Positions 41,550 through 50,167 of a stretch of DNA of 64,000 nt are shown here, in pieces; position 1 is the first letter of the stretch, and each line of letters starts with the position of its first letter. The notes beneath the pieces are model-generated. The model made no database searches, was not told the DNA's origin, and saw only the letters and a list, made by a program, of their open reading frames with translations. Origin of the DNA: Bacillus sp. A301a_S52 (GTDB taxonomy: Bacteria; Bacillota; Bacilli; Bacillales; Salisediminibacteriaceae); contig JABXYP010000001.1 of assembly GCA_024701455.1 (NCBI GenBank), positions 2,856,001 through 2,920,000 on the forward strand. Direction: 5' to 3'. Position numbers and translations under genes: made by a program.

Positions 41550-42376
41550 AAAACGAAAAAATCAGGACATTAGCGGCCGCTAGCTACCGACTAAATTGAG
41601 TTACTTCTACTCTCTACTATGACCCGGGAAGTTTACGGACGCTTATCTGTGATAAAACGAATCTTCAATCAGTGGGCATCTTTGCTCTTCTCCCACTGAT
41701 TGGTAGTTGAGTCAATCAGGACATTAGCGGCCGTTAGCTACCGACTAAATTGAGTTACTTCTACTCTCTATTATGACCCGGGAGGTTTACGGACGCTTAT
41801 CTGTGATAAAACAAACCTTCAATCAGTGGGCATCTTTGCTCTTCTCCCACTGATTGGTAGTTGAGTCAATCAGGACATTAGCGGCCGTTAGCTACCGACT
41901 AAATTGAGTTACTTCTACTCTCTATTATGACCCGGGAGGTTTACGGACGCTTATCTGTGATAAAACGAACCTTCAATCAGTGGGCATCTTTGCTCTTCTC
42001 CCACTGATTGGTAGTTGAGTCAATCAGGACATTAGCGGCCGCTAGCTACCGACTAAATCGAGTTACTTCTACTCTCTATTATGACCCGGGAGGTTTACGG
42101 ACGCTTATCTGTGATAAAACGAACCTTCAATCAGGACATTAGCGGCCGTTAGCTACCGACTAATAGAGTTACCTCTCCATGCTATTTTGACTCGGTAGGT
42201 TTACAGACGCTTATCTGTGATAAAACGAACCTTCAATCAGTGGGCATCTTTGCTCTTCTCCCACTGATTGGTAGTTGAGTCAATCAGGACATTAGCGGCC
42301 GTTAGCTACCGACTAATAGAGTTACCTCTCCATGCTATTTTGACTCGGGAGGTTTACGGACGCTTATCTGTGATAA
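41550..42376 (+). repeat. Tandem array of six copies of the dispersed two-hairpin repeat
   Basis: Units end in TTATCTGTGATAA at 41655, 41809, 41963, 42117, 42223 and 42376. The spacings are 154, 154, 154, 106 and 153 bp. The 106-bp unit and the first (partial) unit lack the first hairpin (AATCAGTGGG with CCCACTGATT). Each unit has the second long hairpin (TTAGCGGCCGTTAGCTACCG with CCCGGGAGGTTTACGGACGC). Units are nearly identical, so the array is recent. Open frames inside it have no ribosome sites. Confidence 0.93.
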
Positions 42377-42794
42377 AGCCAAAAGGTATGTTACGCTCCC
42401 TACCTCATAAGAAACTCACTAATTGGTGTCCCACGGCTTACTTTCTCCGACAATACATGTCAGGCAGAAGCATTTATTACAGCAGGATTAAACTCCTCTT
42501 AATAATCAGAGTCTTCTGATAAAGGTTATTTGAAGCCGTTTTCGGCCTCCTACAATCTTGAATGCACTTTTCATGTGCTTTCACAGCGAACACTTAAAAG
42601 ACCATAATCTCTAAATAGAGACTATGGCAAAGTAGTAATTAAGGCATGTGAGATCAGCGTCAGCGTAGTAAGAAAAACGTCCAGGTGAAGCTTTTTCTGC
42701 TCCCAAAAAAGGGTGAAGGAAAGCTTCTACCTACAGAGCTGTATCTACAAAGCTTTATTTTCTTATCTGTTAAAAACAGGTCTAAGACCGGCTT
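42377..42794. other. Intergenic region rich in hairpins next to mecA
   Basis: No gene with a ribosome site is seen. Several stems follow one another: GAAGCCG/CGGC (about 42532-42548), GCAC-N7-GTGC (about 42560), CCATAATCTCTA with TAGAGACTATGG (42600-42626) and GAAGCTTT/AAAGCTTC (42685-42732, with an inner CCC/GGG). An imperfect hairpin at 42772-42798 is the likely mecA terminator. The spacing suggests a structured RNA, but no promoter is clear. Confidence 0.4.
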
Positions 42795-43448
42795 TTAACT
42801 AAATTGCTCACTTATCACTTTTAGAGCATCTTCTTTTATAATTGTTTTCCCATACTCCTCAATACGATAAACTGTTAAATCAGATTCATAACCATATTCA
42901 AGCATTCTGCTTAATAAATTATCTTGTTCTTCGTCAGTGAATGATTCATCTAACGTAACAAAAATATAATATCTTCCTTCAAAATGATATAAGCTCGTAG
43001 AGACATCTTCAGTGAATGAATGGCTTAATGAGACTAAATCTTCAAAATCTGCAAAGCCAATTAAAACACTAAGCGAATGATCTTTGACAAAATCTTGGTC
43101 TTTATTATGAACGAACTGCTGATCAAGCATATCCACAATATTGTTATCCACTTGGTTGTCCTCTTTATCATCCCCTACAGGGATTTCCAATTTAACGTTA
43201 CCGTCATTCATTTGTCCACGCGTAATAATAACTTCTAAACCTTTCTCAAGTGCATGGACTTGCACCCATAAAGGACCGTTCATTTCGAAAGAATCATCAT
43301 CATTGACTTCATTCATCATTTCAAAAAACAGTTCTTCCCCACGCTCGCGATTATACCAAATTTCCTCTTTATCGAAGCCACGACGCTCAATATCATGGTA
43401 CGTAATATAAAATTTAATTGTCGTCTCGTTAATTCTTTCGATTTCCAT
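42795..43448 (-). CDS. mecA: Adaptor protein MecA
   Basis: A 217-residue ClpC adaptor. The N-terminal domain MEIERINETTIKFYITYHDIERRGF binds targets such as ComK and is strongly conserved. An acidic linker (about 75-110: GDDKEDNQVDNNIVDML) leads to the C-terminal ClpC-binding domain (DFEDLVSLSHSF and YYIFVTLDESFTDEEQDN). In B. subtilis MecA directs ComK to ClpCP and so restrains competence. AAAGGGTGAG lies before the ATG. It is separated from coiA by the tandem repeat array. Confidence 0.95.
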   Translation of the reverse strand: MEIERINETTIKFYITYHDIERRGFDKEEIWYNRERGEELFFEMMNEVNDDDSFEMNGPLWVQVHALEKGLEVIITRGQMNDGNVKLEIPVGDDKEDNQVDNNIVDMLDQQFVHNKDQDFVKDHSLSVLIGFADFEDLVSLSHSFTEDVSTSLYHFEGRYYIFVTLDESFTDEEQDNLLSRMLEYGYESDLTVYRIEEYGKTIIKEDALKVISEQFS

Positions 43449-43736
43449 GTGCTCTCACCCTTTCGAGAGATAAACTCTTCATAACTAAATAATAAACTTG
43501 TCTTAGATTATATTTCCGTTATGAGTTAACCTAGATCACATTTAACTTACCCTTTATTCTAAGGTATACGAAGTTGAAATGAAATATATTTGCTTAATTT
43601 TTTAAAAAAACTTTTCTTCTTTTCTTAATAGCTTGTTCTTATTTTAACGAACATTGTATATATTGTAAAAGACTCTTTGTCCAAAAGCCAGTAAAATGCT
43701 GTTCCCAGTTTTCACCGAATACAGGAGGAGTATACC

Positions 43737-44423
43737 TTGACTACAGAAACGATTTGGGCCCTACTAACAATTATCGGTATAGACATTGTACTTGGTGGTG
43801 ACAATGCCATAGTAGTAGCCATGGCATGCCGCCGGTTACCCGAGAATTTAAGAAATAAAGCCATTGTATTAGGAATCGTGCTTGCTGTTTTAGCACGTGG
43901 GATTTTAACTATTCTTGCCGTTCACTTATTAGCCATCCCCTATCTTATGGGAATAGGCGGAGTATTTCTTGTTTGGATTGCTTTTAGGCTTATAAACTCG
44001 GAAGATAGTCATTCATCAATCCATAGTTCTTATACGATCAGTGATGCAATCAAAACGATTGTCATAGCAGATGTCGTCATGGGCTTCGATAATGTTTTAG
44101 CTGTTGCAGGTGCTTCACAAGGTAATTCACTACTCGTGCTCACTGGCCTTATAATTTCTGTCCCTATCATCATATGGGGAAGTAAAATTATACTTTATTT
44201 AATGACTCGTTTTCCCCTTATTATATATATCGGCGCCGCCGTGTTACTTTTCACAGCAGGAAAAATGATTTTGCATGAACATCTTGTTCAAGGCTTGTTA
44301 CAAAGCACCTTTCTCTCTCCAAATGTTTTTCTATTTAGTCTTGTAACAGGAGGACTACTTGTTGCCTGGCTTACTCATCATATCAACGGCTTACAAATTT
44401 TATTTTTTAAACAAAATCGCTGA
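43737..44423 (+). CDS. yjbE: TerC-family membrane protein YjbE
   Basis: A 228-residue protein with about seven membrane helices. It starts at TTG with CAGGAGGAG six bases before it. Two family motifs are clear: IIGIDIVLGGDNAIVVAMAC near residues 12-31, with GGDNA, and IADVVMGFDNVLAVAGAS in the middle, with GFDN. The acidic residues in these motifs bind metal. TerC relatives YkoY and YceF help load secreted enzymes with, or export, Mn2+; YjbE lies between spx and mecA in B. subtilis as here. No riboswitch precedes this gene, unlike the exchanger at 48.9 kb. Confidence 0.88.
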   Translation: MTTETIWALLTIIGIDIVLGGDNAIVVAMACRRLPENLRNKAIVLGIVLAVLARGILTILAVHLLAIPYLMGIGGVFLVWIAFRLINSEDSHSSIHSSYTISDAIKTIVIADVVMGFDNVLAVAGASQGNSLLVLTGLIISVPIIIWGSKIILYLMTRFPLIIYIGAAVLLFTAGKMILHEHLVQGLLQSTFLSPNVFLFSLVTGGLLVAWLTHHINGLQILFFKQNR

Positions 44424-44471
44424 AATTTAAGCTTTCATCTTTACCAATGGCATTTGTCTACGTAAATAATA

Positions 44472-44509
44472 AACCTTCCGTCTTAAATCTAAGTACGGAA
44501 GGTTTTTTT
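44472..44509 (+). terminator. Terminator of yjbE, facing spx
   Basis: AACCTTCCGT and ACGGAAGGTT pair around a thirteen-base loop and are followed by six T on the plus strand. Confidence 0.85.
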
Positions 44510-44511
44510 AA

Positions 44512-44913
44512 TTATTCATTAACGAGTCGTTTAGTTGCTTCCTGTAGTTGGAATGTACGCACTTTTCTCGGTAGAAAACGACGAATTTCCGCTTCATTAT
44601 ATCCGACTTGAATTCGTTTTTCATCGAGAATAATTGGACGTCTCAGCAACCCCGGATGATCACTGATTAATTGAAATAACTGCTGCAATGGCATAGAATC
44701 AAGATCCACGTCCAGCTCTTGAAATACTTTTGAACGAGTGGAAATTATTTCATCTGTTCCGTCCTCTGTCATTCGAATAACTTGCTTCACTTCCTCAACT
44801 GATAATGGTTCTGAAAAGAGATTTCTTTCTACAAAATCAATATCATGCTCCTCCAGCCATGCTTTTGCTTTACGGCATGAAGTACAGCTTGGAGATGTAA
44901 ACAACGTGACCAT
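44512..44913 (-). CDS. spx: Transcriptional regulator Spx
   Basis: A 133-residue ArsC-like protein that binds the alpha subunit of RNA polymerase and redirects it under disulphide stress. The redox switch C10-x2-C13 ([11 protein letters not shown]) is intact. Other conserved segments are [12 protein letters not shown] and [30 protein letters not shown], with the polymerase-contact Gly/Arg region. The C-terminal VNE lacks the LAN ending usual in B. subtilis Spx, a point that could affect ClpXP turnover. spxH, which presents Spx to ClpXP, is at 36.4 kb. GAAGGGAG precedes the ATG. Confidence 0.96.
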   Translation of the reverse strand: MVTLFTSPSCTSCRKAKAWLEEHDIDFVERNLFSEPLSVEEVKQVIRMTEDGTDEIISTRSKVFQELDVDLDSMPLQQLFQLISDHPGLLRRPIILDEKRIQVGYNEAEIRRFLPRKVRTFQLQEATKRLVNE

Positions 44914-45326
44914 TTAAATACTCTCCCTTCAAAATATCCCTATATTTTATATCGATGGATTATCACATAACGTAATTACAATTATTATTATACAATATTT
45001 AGTTTAACTTGACTAGGTAACAATCTTGTAAAATTGTACAAAAACCTTAGCAAAAAGATTTATTTTAGTCGTAAACTACCTGTTCCCTTACTTTAAATAT
45101 TTTAAACCACTAGATCTAAAAAAGTATGTTAGGTAATGTAACAATACATTAGATGAGAATATGTAAGATTTTTTCTCATTTAAGTTTTTTTTACACGACC
45201 CTCTCTTAAAGAAATGTCCTTCAGTTCACTTAATTAAAACGTTAAGCAATGTCTAAGTTTACCTTATCACATTTTCAATTAAAAATAAATATTATCAATT
45301 AGGCTTTTCTATGTAAAAATAAGTAA
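44914..45326. other. Intergenic region upstream of spx
   Basis: It is AT-rich with no gene. A TATAAT box lies on the minus strand near 44992-44997 (sequence TATTGTATAATAATAA), about 80 bp before spx, without a strong -35. Confidence 0.4.
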
Positions 45327-45351
45327 CCAGCTCTTTCAAATAAAGAGCTGG
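45327..45351. terminator. Hairpin after the 42-residue gene
   Basis: CCAGCTCTTT and AAAGAGCTGG form a perfect ten-pair stem; T tracts are weak on both strands. Confidence 0.55.
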
Positions 45352-45362
45352 CTGTGTTCCAG

Positions 45363-45491
45363 TCATGCAGTCCACTTGCATTGCGAGACAGGCTGTTTCT
45401 TTGGAATTTTATTAACTTCATCCCATTTTCGCTTCAATAGATCTTTCCAAAGAATTTTTTTCTTTTGCTTTCTTCTTTCCCTGTTTCCCAC
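45363..45491 (-). CDS. Possible small basic protein, 42 residues
   Basis: A GTG at 45491 has AAGGGAG ten bases upstream, and the frame runs to a stop just before a hairpin. The peptide MGNRERRKQKKKILWKDLLK is followed by RKWDEVNKIPKKQPVSQC. It is very basic, lies between yjbC and spx on the same strand, and resembles no family I recognise. The start codon and the reality of the gene are uncertain. Confidence 0.35.
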   Translation of the reverse strand: MGNRERRKQKKKILWKDLLKRKWDEVNKIPKKQPVSQCKWTA

Positions 45492-45573
45492 ACAAAACAC
45501 TCTCCCTTCTTCGTGCTTTGACAGACAACAGACTATTTTAAAGTCCAGTGACTTACTAGACTGGAACACGTTT

Positions 45574-46140
45574 TTACGTTGTCGGTGCTCTCTTCGTCAC
45601 TTCATCAAAACTTAATACTTCATCCACAGGTTCATATGATTCTCCGTATATTTCTTCATCTTTATACGTATGAATGGTCTCATACGTATGACACATTTTT
45701 TGAAAAATACTTTCTTCGGATTCGTCAGTTGGCGACCAATACAGAATCTCCAATTCATTTACTTTTCCCGTATTTAAAGAGCGCCGTCGATAACCAATAG
45801 ACTTAGCATGTTTAAAGCCTTCTCTTTTATAAAAATGTTGTCTTTTCTCAGTGTCCGAATCTTCATAATCAATTGGCTCAACTTCAAGAATGATCGGTTT
45901 CATTTGCGCTTTTAATTTTGAAATTAATTGCTTACCGATTCCTTGCCCCCGAGCTTCTTTTGAAACAAATAAATAATCGATAAAAATAAAATCTTCCATT
46001 GCCACATACATTAAAACATGCATGGGGCTATCGTCTTTTTTATAAATCTGATTTTTTTCTTTTAAAAGAAGTTCCATATGCTTCTTAGATTTCATTTCTT
46101 CAATCGGAAAATACTGATTTAACTTTTCATACCAGTTCAT
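45574..46140 (-). CDS. yjbC: GNAT-family acetyltransferase YjbC
   Basis: A 188-residue protein with a GNAT fold. The acetyl-CoA-binding segment is VSKEARGQGIGKQLISKLK (R/Q-x-x-G-x-G/A motif), preceded by the strand DFIFIDYLFV and followed by RQHFYKREGFKHA. The last 50 residues are acidic. In B. subtilis yjbC is upstream of spx and co-transcribed with it under stress; here about 660 bp and a hairpin separate them. GGAGG lies before the ATG. The acetylated substrate is unknown. Confidence 0.88.
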   Translation of the reverse strand: MNWYEKLNQYFPIEEMKSKKHMELLLKEKNQIYKKDDSPMHVLMYVAMEDFIFIDYLFVSKEARGQGIGKQLISKLKAQMKPIILEVEPIDYEDSDTEKRQHFYKREGFKHAKSIGYRRRSLNTGKVNELEILYWSPTDESEESIFQKMCHTYETIHTYKDEEIYGESYEPVDEVLSFDEVTKRAPTT

Positions 46141-46401
46141 TTAAAACCTCCACCATTATTATAACGCATACTATCTTACTTTCCGGTTAAATCCAAACAG
46201 CTTTATAGAACTCAACTTAGTATTTATTATAAACGTTTTTTCAAAAATCATAAACCGGTTTTAAAGCTCTTAAAGGAGGTTCTGTCCTGATCTGGTTATG
46301 CAGACAATCTATTCCCTTAACTTTTACCTCATTCCTCATGATTACTGCTTGTTAAGGTTGTGTATATTATAGTTTCCCTCACCTAAGATAGCCATCATGC
46401 T

Positions 46402-47634
46402 TTAATTGTCACTCTCTGATTCGATATCAAGCATATAATCAACATCTTCAGTATAAGTATTCCCTGCATTCCACAATAAAAATTCATAAATATTGTTGTC
46501 ATACAAAGCCTGAATTTGAGCCTCTACTTCTTCTTTGCCATACTCTAAATAATTGCCTTCACCTAAATAATGTGCTGTGAAATCTTGTAACCAAGGACGG
46601 GAAACAGGTGGCTCATCAAGATTGTTTAAAATATCATTCTCCAGTTGTGCATAAGCATCCACCACTTCATAAGGGTAAAGGTCAGGCTTGTCCAATCCAA
46701 AATGGGGTGTCCAATGACTCGGGTAAATCATTGATGAAATTACATCCACATTGTCTGAGATCTTTGAAAAGTTTTGGCCAATGCCAGGTGCCTCACTTAA
46801 TGTCGCTGCATAACCAAATATATCAACAGACACATCAACATCATATGGTGCTAACTCTTCTCTAGCATGTGCTACAAAGTCAGTCACTGCCGTCACTCTT
46901 CGCTGAACATTCTCTTCTGGATTATCTGTAAAATCCCCTCCATCATACTCCAGATCGCCATCTCGCTTCTCGAATCCTTCTGGAAACCTTACATAGTCAA
47001 ATTGTATTTCTTGGAAACCCATTTCGGCAGCTTTCTTTGCAATGTCGATATTGTAATCCCACACCTCTTCCATAAATGGATTAACAAAAGCTTCTTCACG
47101 AGCGTTTTTCCACACTTCACCATCTTCTAAAAATGAGAGTTCAGGCTTCTGTTCTGCTAATAACGTATCTTTAAACACGACGATCCGTGCAATCGGGTAT
47201 ATGCCATGTTCTTCTAATGTTTCCATCATCTCTTCTGGATCAGATATCATGTTGGTAGAAATATCGTAAAAAGGGTCCTCTTCATCCAGTTTATAGGTTA
47301 GGTTGCCGTTATCCTCCTTAATATCAATGACCATAGCATTTAATTCAGTATGATCAATTAAATCCAACAAATCATGAAAGCGCTCTCCACCAGCAGTATG
47401 TCCTGTGACAAATATACCTCTTACGGCGTCAGGATATTCAAATGTATAGCCTGAATCAAATGAGTAACGAGCAAAACTATCCGGCCAATCCCTTTCTCCC
47501 AAAATTGTCCGCTTTTCATTATGTAATTTAACAGACTCAATCGTATTAGTTTCATTTCCATGTACTGCCACCGATGTAAACAAACCGATTACAAATATGG
47601 AAGCTAATGTTGAATAACCGATCTTTTTTTTCAT
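46402..47634 (-). CDS. Secreted putative glycoside hydrolase (DUF4015 family)
   Basis: A 410-residue exported protein. Residues 1-26 form a signal peptide (KKKIGYSTLASIFVIGLF, cleavage likely after AVHG). The remainder is a TIM-barrel-type DUF4015 domain: RGIFVTGHTAGG, LNAMVIDIKEDNGNLTY, IARIVVFKD, IQFDYVRFPEGF, VDIFGYAAT and the barrel ending NIYEFLLWNAGNTYT. DUF4015 proteins are thought to be glycosidases of alpha-1,4 polysaccharide type, with the Asp/Glu in FDYVRFPEG-like loops as catalytic candidates. GGGAG precedes the ATG. It stands alone; the substrate is unknown. Confidence 0.85.
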   Translation of the reverse strand: MKKKIGYSTLASIFVIGLFTSVAVHGNETNTIESVKLHNEKRTILGERDWPDSFARYSFDSGYTFEYPDAVRGIFVTGHTAGGERFHDLLDLIDHTELNAMVIDIKEDNGNLTYKLDEEDPFYDISTNMISDPEEMMETLEEHGIYPIARIVVFKDTLLAEQKPELSFLEDGEVWKNAREEAFVNPFMEEVWDYNIDIAKKAAEMGFQEIQFDYVRFPEGFEKRDGDLEYDGGDFTDNPEENVQRRVTAVTDFVAHAREELAPYDVDVSVDIFGYAATLSEAPGIGQNFSKISDNVDVISSMIYPSHWTPHFGLDKPDLYPYEVVDAYAQLENDILNNLDEPPVSRPWLQDFTAHYLGEGNYLEYGKEEVEAQIQALYDNNIYEFLLWNAGNTYTEDVDYMLDIESESDN

Positions 47635-48047
47635 TAAATATCTCCCGCCTTTTTGATTAAGCTGACCTTCTTATATATGAGTCGTTAGTCGTTCTATTGA
47701 AATTGTAACTCTGGCTTAGAACTTATAGCACACATTCGTCTCTCTAAAATTCACGTGATTTCTTTAATGATAGCATAGCTTGTTACAATTTTAGCCAATG
47801 TTTTTTATAGTAACAATCATTTGTAAAATAAATTAACTCTTCTACATACCATTACCCAAAATCACGCACCATTAAGCTTTGTATTTAATGCAAATAGAGA
47901 AATATCCTTTGACAAAAGAATTTCTAATCTATATAATATTGAACAATATACTTTTTTAGATTGTTCTTCAACGTTGATTACGATGAGCCATTCTCAAAGA
48001 CAGCGTTTTTGTAAAATTATTAGTGACTAAAAAGGAGAGGATGATTT
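47635..48047. other. Divergent promoter region between the DUF4015 and HD-domain genes
   Basis: The right part has the excellent vegetative promoter described at 47909-47966. The left part carries the presumed DUF4015 promoter, not resolved by eye. No gene is seen. Confidence 0.5.
47909..47966 (+). promoter_or_regulatory. Sigma-A promoter with overlapping palindrome, before the HD-domain gene
   Basis: TTGACA (47909) and TATAAT (47932) are both perfect and 17 bases apart. The -10 overlaps the palindrome ATATTG-AA-CAATAT. GAACAAT (47941) and ATTGTTC (47960) then form a second inverted repeat at the expected start point. A repressor site at such a strong promoter is likely. Confidence 0.7.
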
Positions 48048-48587
48048 ATGAAACGAGTGACGTTAAAAGAAATTTATTCACACCCAATTGCTCAAAAGTA
48101 TGTTAAGCGAGCTGGTCTCGCACATGCTATCTCCACTGCTAATCATGCGTTTAACTTTGCTTTAGAGCATAATGTCAATCCTGACTTAGCCGTTAAAGCT
48201 GCCTTTTTGCATGATATCGGCCATTACACATGGTATCGCAATGGGCAATGGGATTATACGTTATACAAAGAAAATGATATCCATGCCATTAAAGGGGCAG
48301 AAAGAGCGCACAAATTGCTTATTAGATTAGATGAAAATCCAGTTTCTGCTAAAGAAATTGCCTTAGCTATTTTACTCCACACTGACTCTTATTTACCCGA
48401 TGTTGGAATTAGACGCGAACCGTTACAGGAAGTCGTTGCCCTAGCTGACGAAGCTGATGAAGAGCCAGGTGGCTCCCATCATTACCGCACGATAAGTAAT
48501 GAAGATGCTGAGCATGCTATTAATGCGCTAGATAAGGCTGTCGACAAGTATTTAAAAACTCAGGAAAAAAAACAACCTGCTTCCTAA
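48048..48587 (+). CDS. HD-domain phosphohydrolase family protein
   Basis: A 179-residue protein with the metal-binding HD motif set: H in LAHAISTANHAFN, HD in AAFLHDIGHYTW, H in DIHAIKGAERAHKLL and LLHTD near 120. These spacings fit small HD phosphohydrolases such as YfbR- or YpgQ-like nucleotidases. There is no other domain and no signal peptide. AAAGGAG precedes the ATG. It is controlled by a strong promoter with palindromic sites and is followed by the Mn riboswitch of the next gene. The substrate, likely a nucleotide, is not known. Confidence 0.8.
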   Translation: MKRVTLKEIYSHPIAQKYVKRAGLAHAISTANHAFNFALEHNVNPDLAVKAAFLHDIGHYTWYRNGQWDYTLYKENDIHAIKGAERAHKLLIRLDENPVSAKEIALAILLHTDSYLPDVGIRREPLQEVVALADEADEEPGGSHHYRTISNEDAEHAINALDKAVDKYLKTQEKKQPAS

Positions 48588-48697
48588 CTTAACTTCTTTG
48601 CTAATTTAGCTGTTGCTAATAGTAGGCGCACGTGCTACATTAAATATAGACATCCTTTGCTGTACTTAACTAAAAATAAAGAAGTTCGCTTTTAAAT

Positions 48698-48872
48698 AAA
48701 AAGGGGAGTAGCGACCAACTGGTTCATGAATCGTCATGACAGCGGATTTTATCCGCTCGGTTCATGAAGCTTTGGGGGAAATCCCGAAGTTTGCAAGACC
48801 TTTTTATGAGAGTGTGTCAACAGTCACGTTTATTAACTGTTGCCGCCTTCTCATAAAGAGGTCTGTTTTTTT
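48698..48872 (+). promoter_or_regulatory. yybP-ykoY Mn2+ riboswitch with overlapping terminator
   Basis: The 5' side AAAAAGGGGAGTAGC and the loop sequence GCTTTGGGGG are class hallmarks. TTGCAAGACCTTTTT closes the aptamer: AAAAAGG pairs with CCTTTTT. The same 3' arm (AGACCTTTTTATGAGA, 48796-48811) alternatively pairs with TCTCATAAAGAGGTCT (48849-48864) followed by T7. Mn2+ binding would therefore hold the arm in the aptamer, prevent the terminator and switch the gene on. It ends 65 bp before the CaCA exchanger. Confidence 0.85.
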
Positions 48873-48936
48873 GTGTTTAATGCTTGTCCAGACCTGATCT
48901 TATGATCCGACCTTCTAAATAAGGGGAAATGATTAA

Positions 48937-49935
48937 ATGATGTATTTTGTGTTTATTGCCGCCGCCACTGTCACTATTTTCACTGCTATAAAACTGTCAA
49001 CTTATGCTGATATAATCGGCGAGAGAACGCGCTTAGGAGGTATGATGGCAGGAACGATTCTGTTAGCTGGTGCAACATCACTTCCTGAAGTGACTACAAG
49101 TTTGACTGCTGTTACTGTCGGCAATCCAGATATTGCTGTTAGCAATATTTTCGGGAGCAATTTATTTAACTTACTCATTCTAGCTATAGGAGATATTTAT
49201 TTTAGAAAACAAAAAATCTTTTCCTATATAGGCAAAGATCATTTATTGACCGGCTTTCTTAATGTAGGCTTAACAGCGATTGTTTTTATCGCCATTCTAT
49301 TCCCGACTGGATATGCTATTTTCAATATCGGAATAGAAATTTATTTACTTGTGTTATTTTATATTCTTGGGTTAAGGTATATGACCACATCCCCTGACGC
49401 TAACAGCGTACTTGAAGTCGCTTCAACTAACGAGAGCAGCTATCATACTCAGACAGTGTCTTTAAGAAAAGCACAATTCGGCTTCTTTATTGCCGCCCTC
49501 ATTATTCTTATAGCAGGGTCAGCATTAACGATTTCTGGCGATGCCATTGCGTTAGCTACTGGCCTTAGCTCCAGCTTTATGGGTACTTTCCTTATTGCGG
49601 GTGCTACATCATTACCTGAAGTGGTAACTGTCATTGTCGCTTTGCAACTAGCTAATTATCATTTGGCCGTTGGTAATATACTCGGAAGCAATTTATTTAA
49701 CTTAATGATTCTCGTTTTGTGTGATATCTTTTTCATGAGCGGACCAATAACAAGTGCAGTCTCACCTGTGGTGCTCATTAGTGTAGCTGCCGGAATTATA
49801 TTATTACTCATTTTAATTGGCGGTATGCTTTTTTCACAAACACGCCTAGTAAAACCCGCAACATATCCCATTCCGTCTCTCATACTCGTATCATTGTATA
49901 TTATATGCAGTTATTTAATTTTTACTTTAGGATAA
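48937..49935 (+). CDS. CaCA-superfamily cation exchanger, probable Mn2+ (or Ca2+) exporter
   Basis: A 332-residue membrane protein with about ten helices. The two inverted alpha-repeats are clear: AGATSLPEVTT with SNIFGSNLFNLLIL in the first half and AGATSLPEVVT with GNILGSNLFNLMIL in the second. The Pro-Glu residues of these repeats bind the cation. CaCA members exchange Ca2+ for Na+ or H+. Here the gene is placed under a Mn2+-sensing riboswitch, so Mn2+ efflux or detoxification is likely. A few other yybP-ykoY riboswitches precede such exchangers. There is an ATG pair at the start. Confidence 0.88.
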   Translation: MMYFVFIAAATVTIFTAIKLSTYADIIGERTRLGGMMAGTILLAGATSLPEVTTSLTAVTVGNPDIAVSNIFGSNLFNLLILAIGDIYFRKQKIFSYIGKDHLLTGFLNVGLTAIVFIAILFPTGYAIFNIGIEIYLLVLFYILGLRYMTTSPDANSVLEVASTNESSYHTQTVSLRKAQFGFFIAALIILIAGSALTISGDAIALATGLSSSFMGTFLIAGATSLPEVVTVIVALQLANYHLAVGNILGSNLFNLMILVLCDIFFMSGPITSAVSPVVLISVAAGIILLLILIGGMLFSQTRLVKPATYPIPSLILVSLYIICSYLIFTLG

Positions 49936-49944
49936 AAATTAAAA

Positions 49945-50090
49945 TAAAACAAACTTTCACTCAGTAGGGGTTTTCGTTTCCCTCCCACTGATTGGTAGTT
50001 GAGTTACCGTCCGTTATCTCCCGCCTAAATAGAGTTAGCTCTCCTCTCTATTTTCAGCCGGGAGTTTTACGGACAGTTATCTGTGATAAA
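49945..50090 (+). repeat. Dispersed two-hairpin repeat
   Basis: It begins AAACAAACTTTCACTCAGTA. The first hairpin ends CCCACTGATTGGTAGTTGAG. The second is formed by TTACCGTCCGTTATCTCCCG with CCGGGAGTTTTACGGACAG. It ends TTATCTGTGATAA. It lies between the convergent CaCA and thioredoxin-like genes. Confidence 0.8.
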
Positions 50091-50167
50091 TGCGGCTGAC
50101 ACCGTTTCAATTATTATAAAGTGTTTTTTCAAAAATAGAAGCTAACGAAATTTTAAAAAATAAATGG

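Noticed and set aside
41550..42376. CRISPR array
   Set aside because: The unit is about 154 bp, nearly identical throughout, without alternating unique spacers, and no cas genes are near.
42268..42519. Plus-strand 83-codon frame running out of the repeat array
   Set aside because: No ribosome site, begins inside the repeat, odd composition.
45376..45615. 79-codon plus-strand frame, Phe-rich
   Set aside because: Opposite strand of the yjbC end and the small basic frame; no ribosome site.
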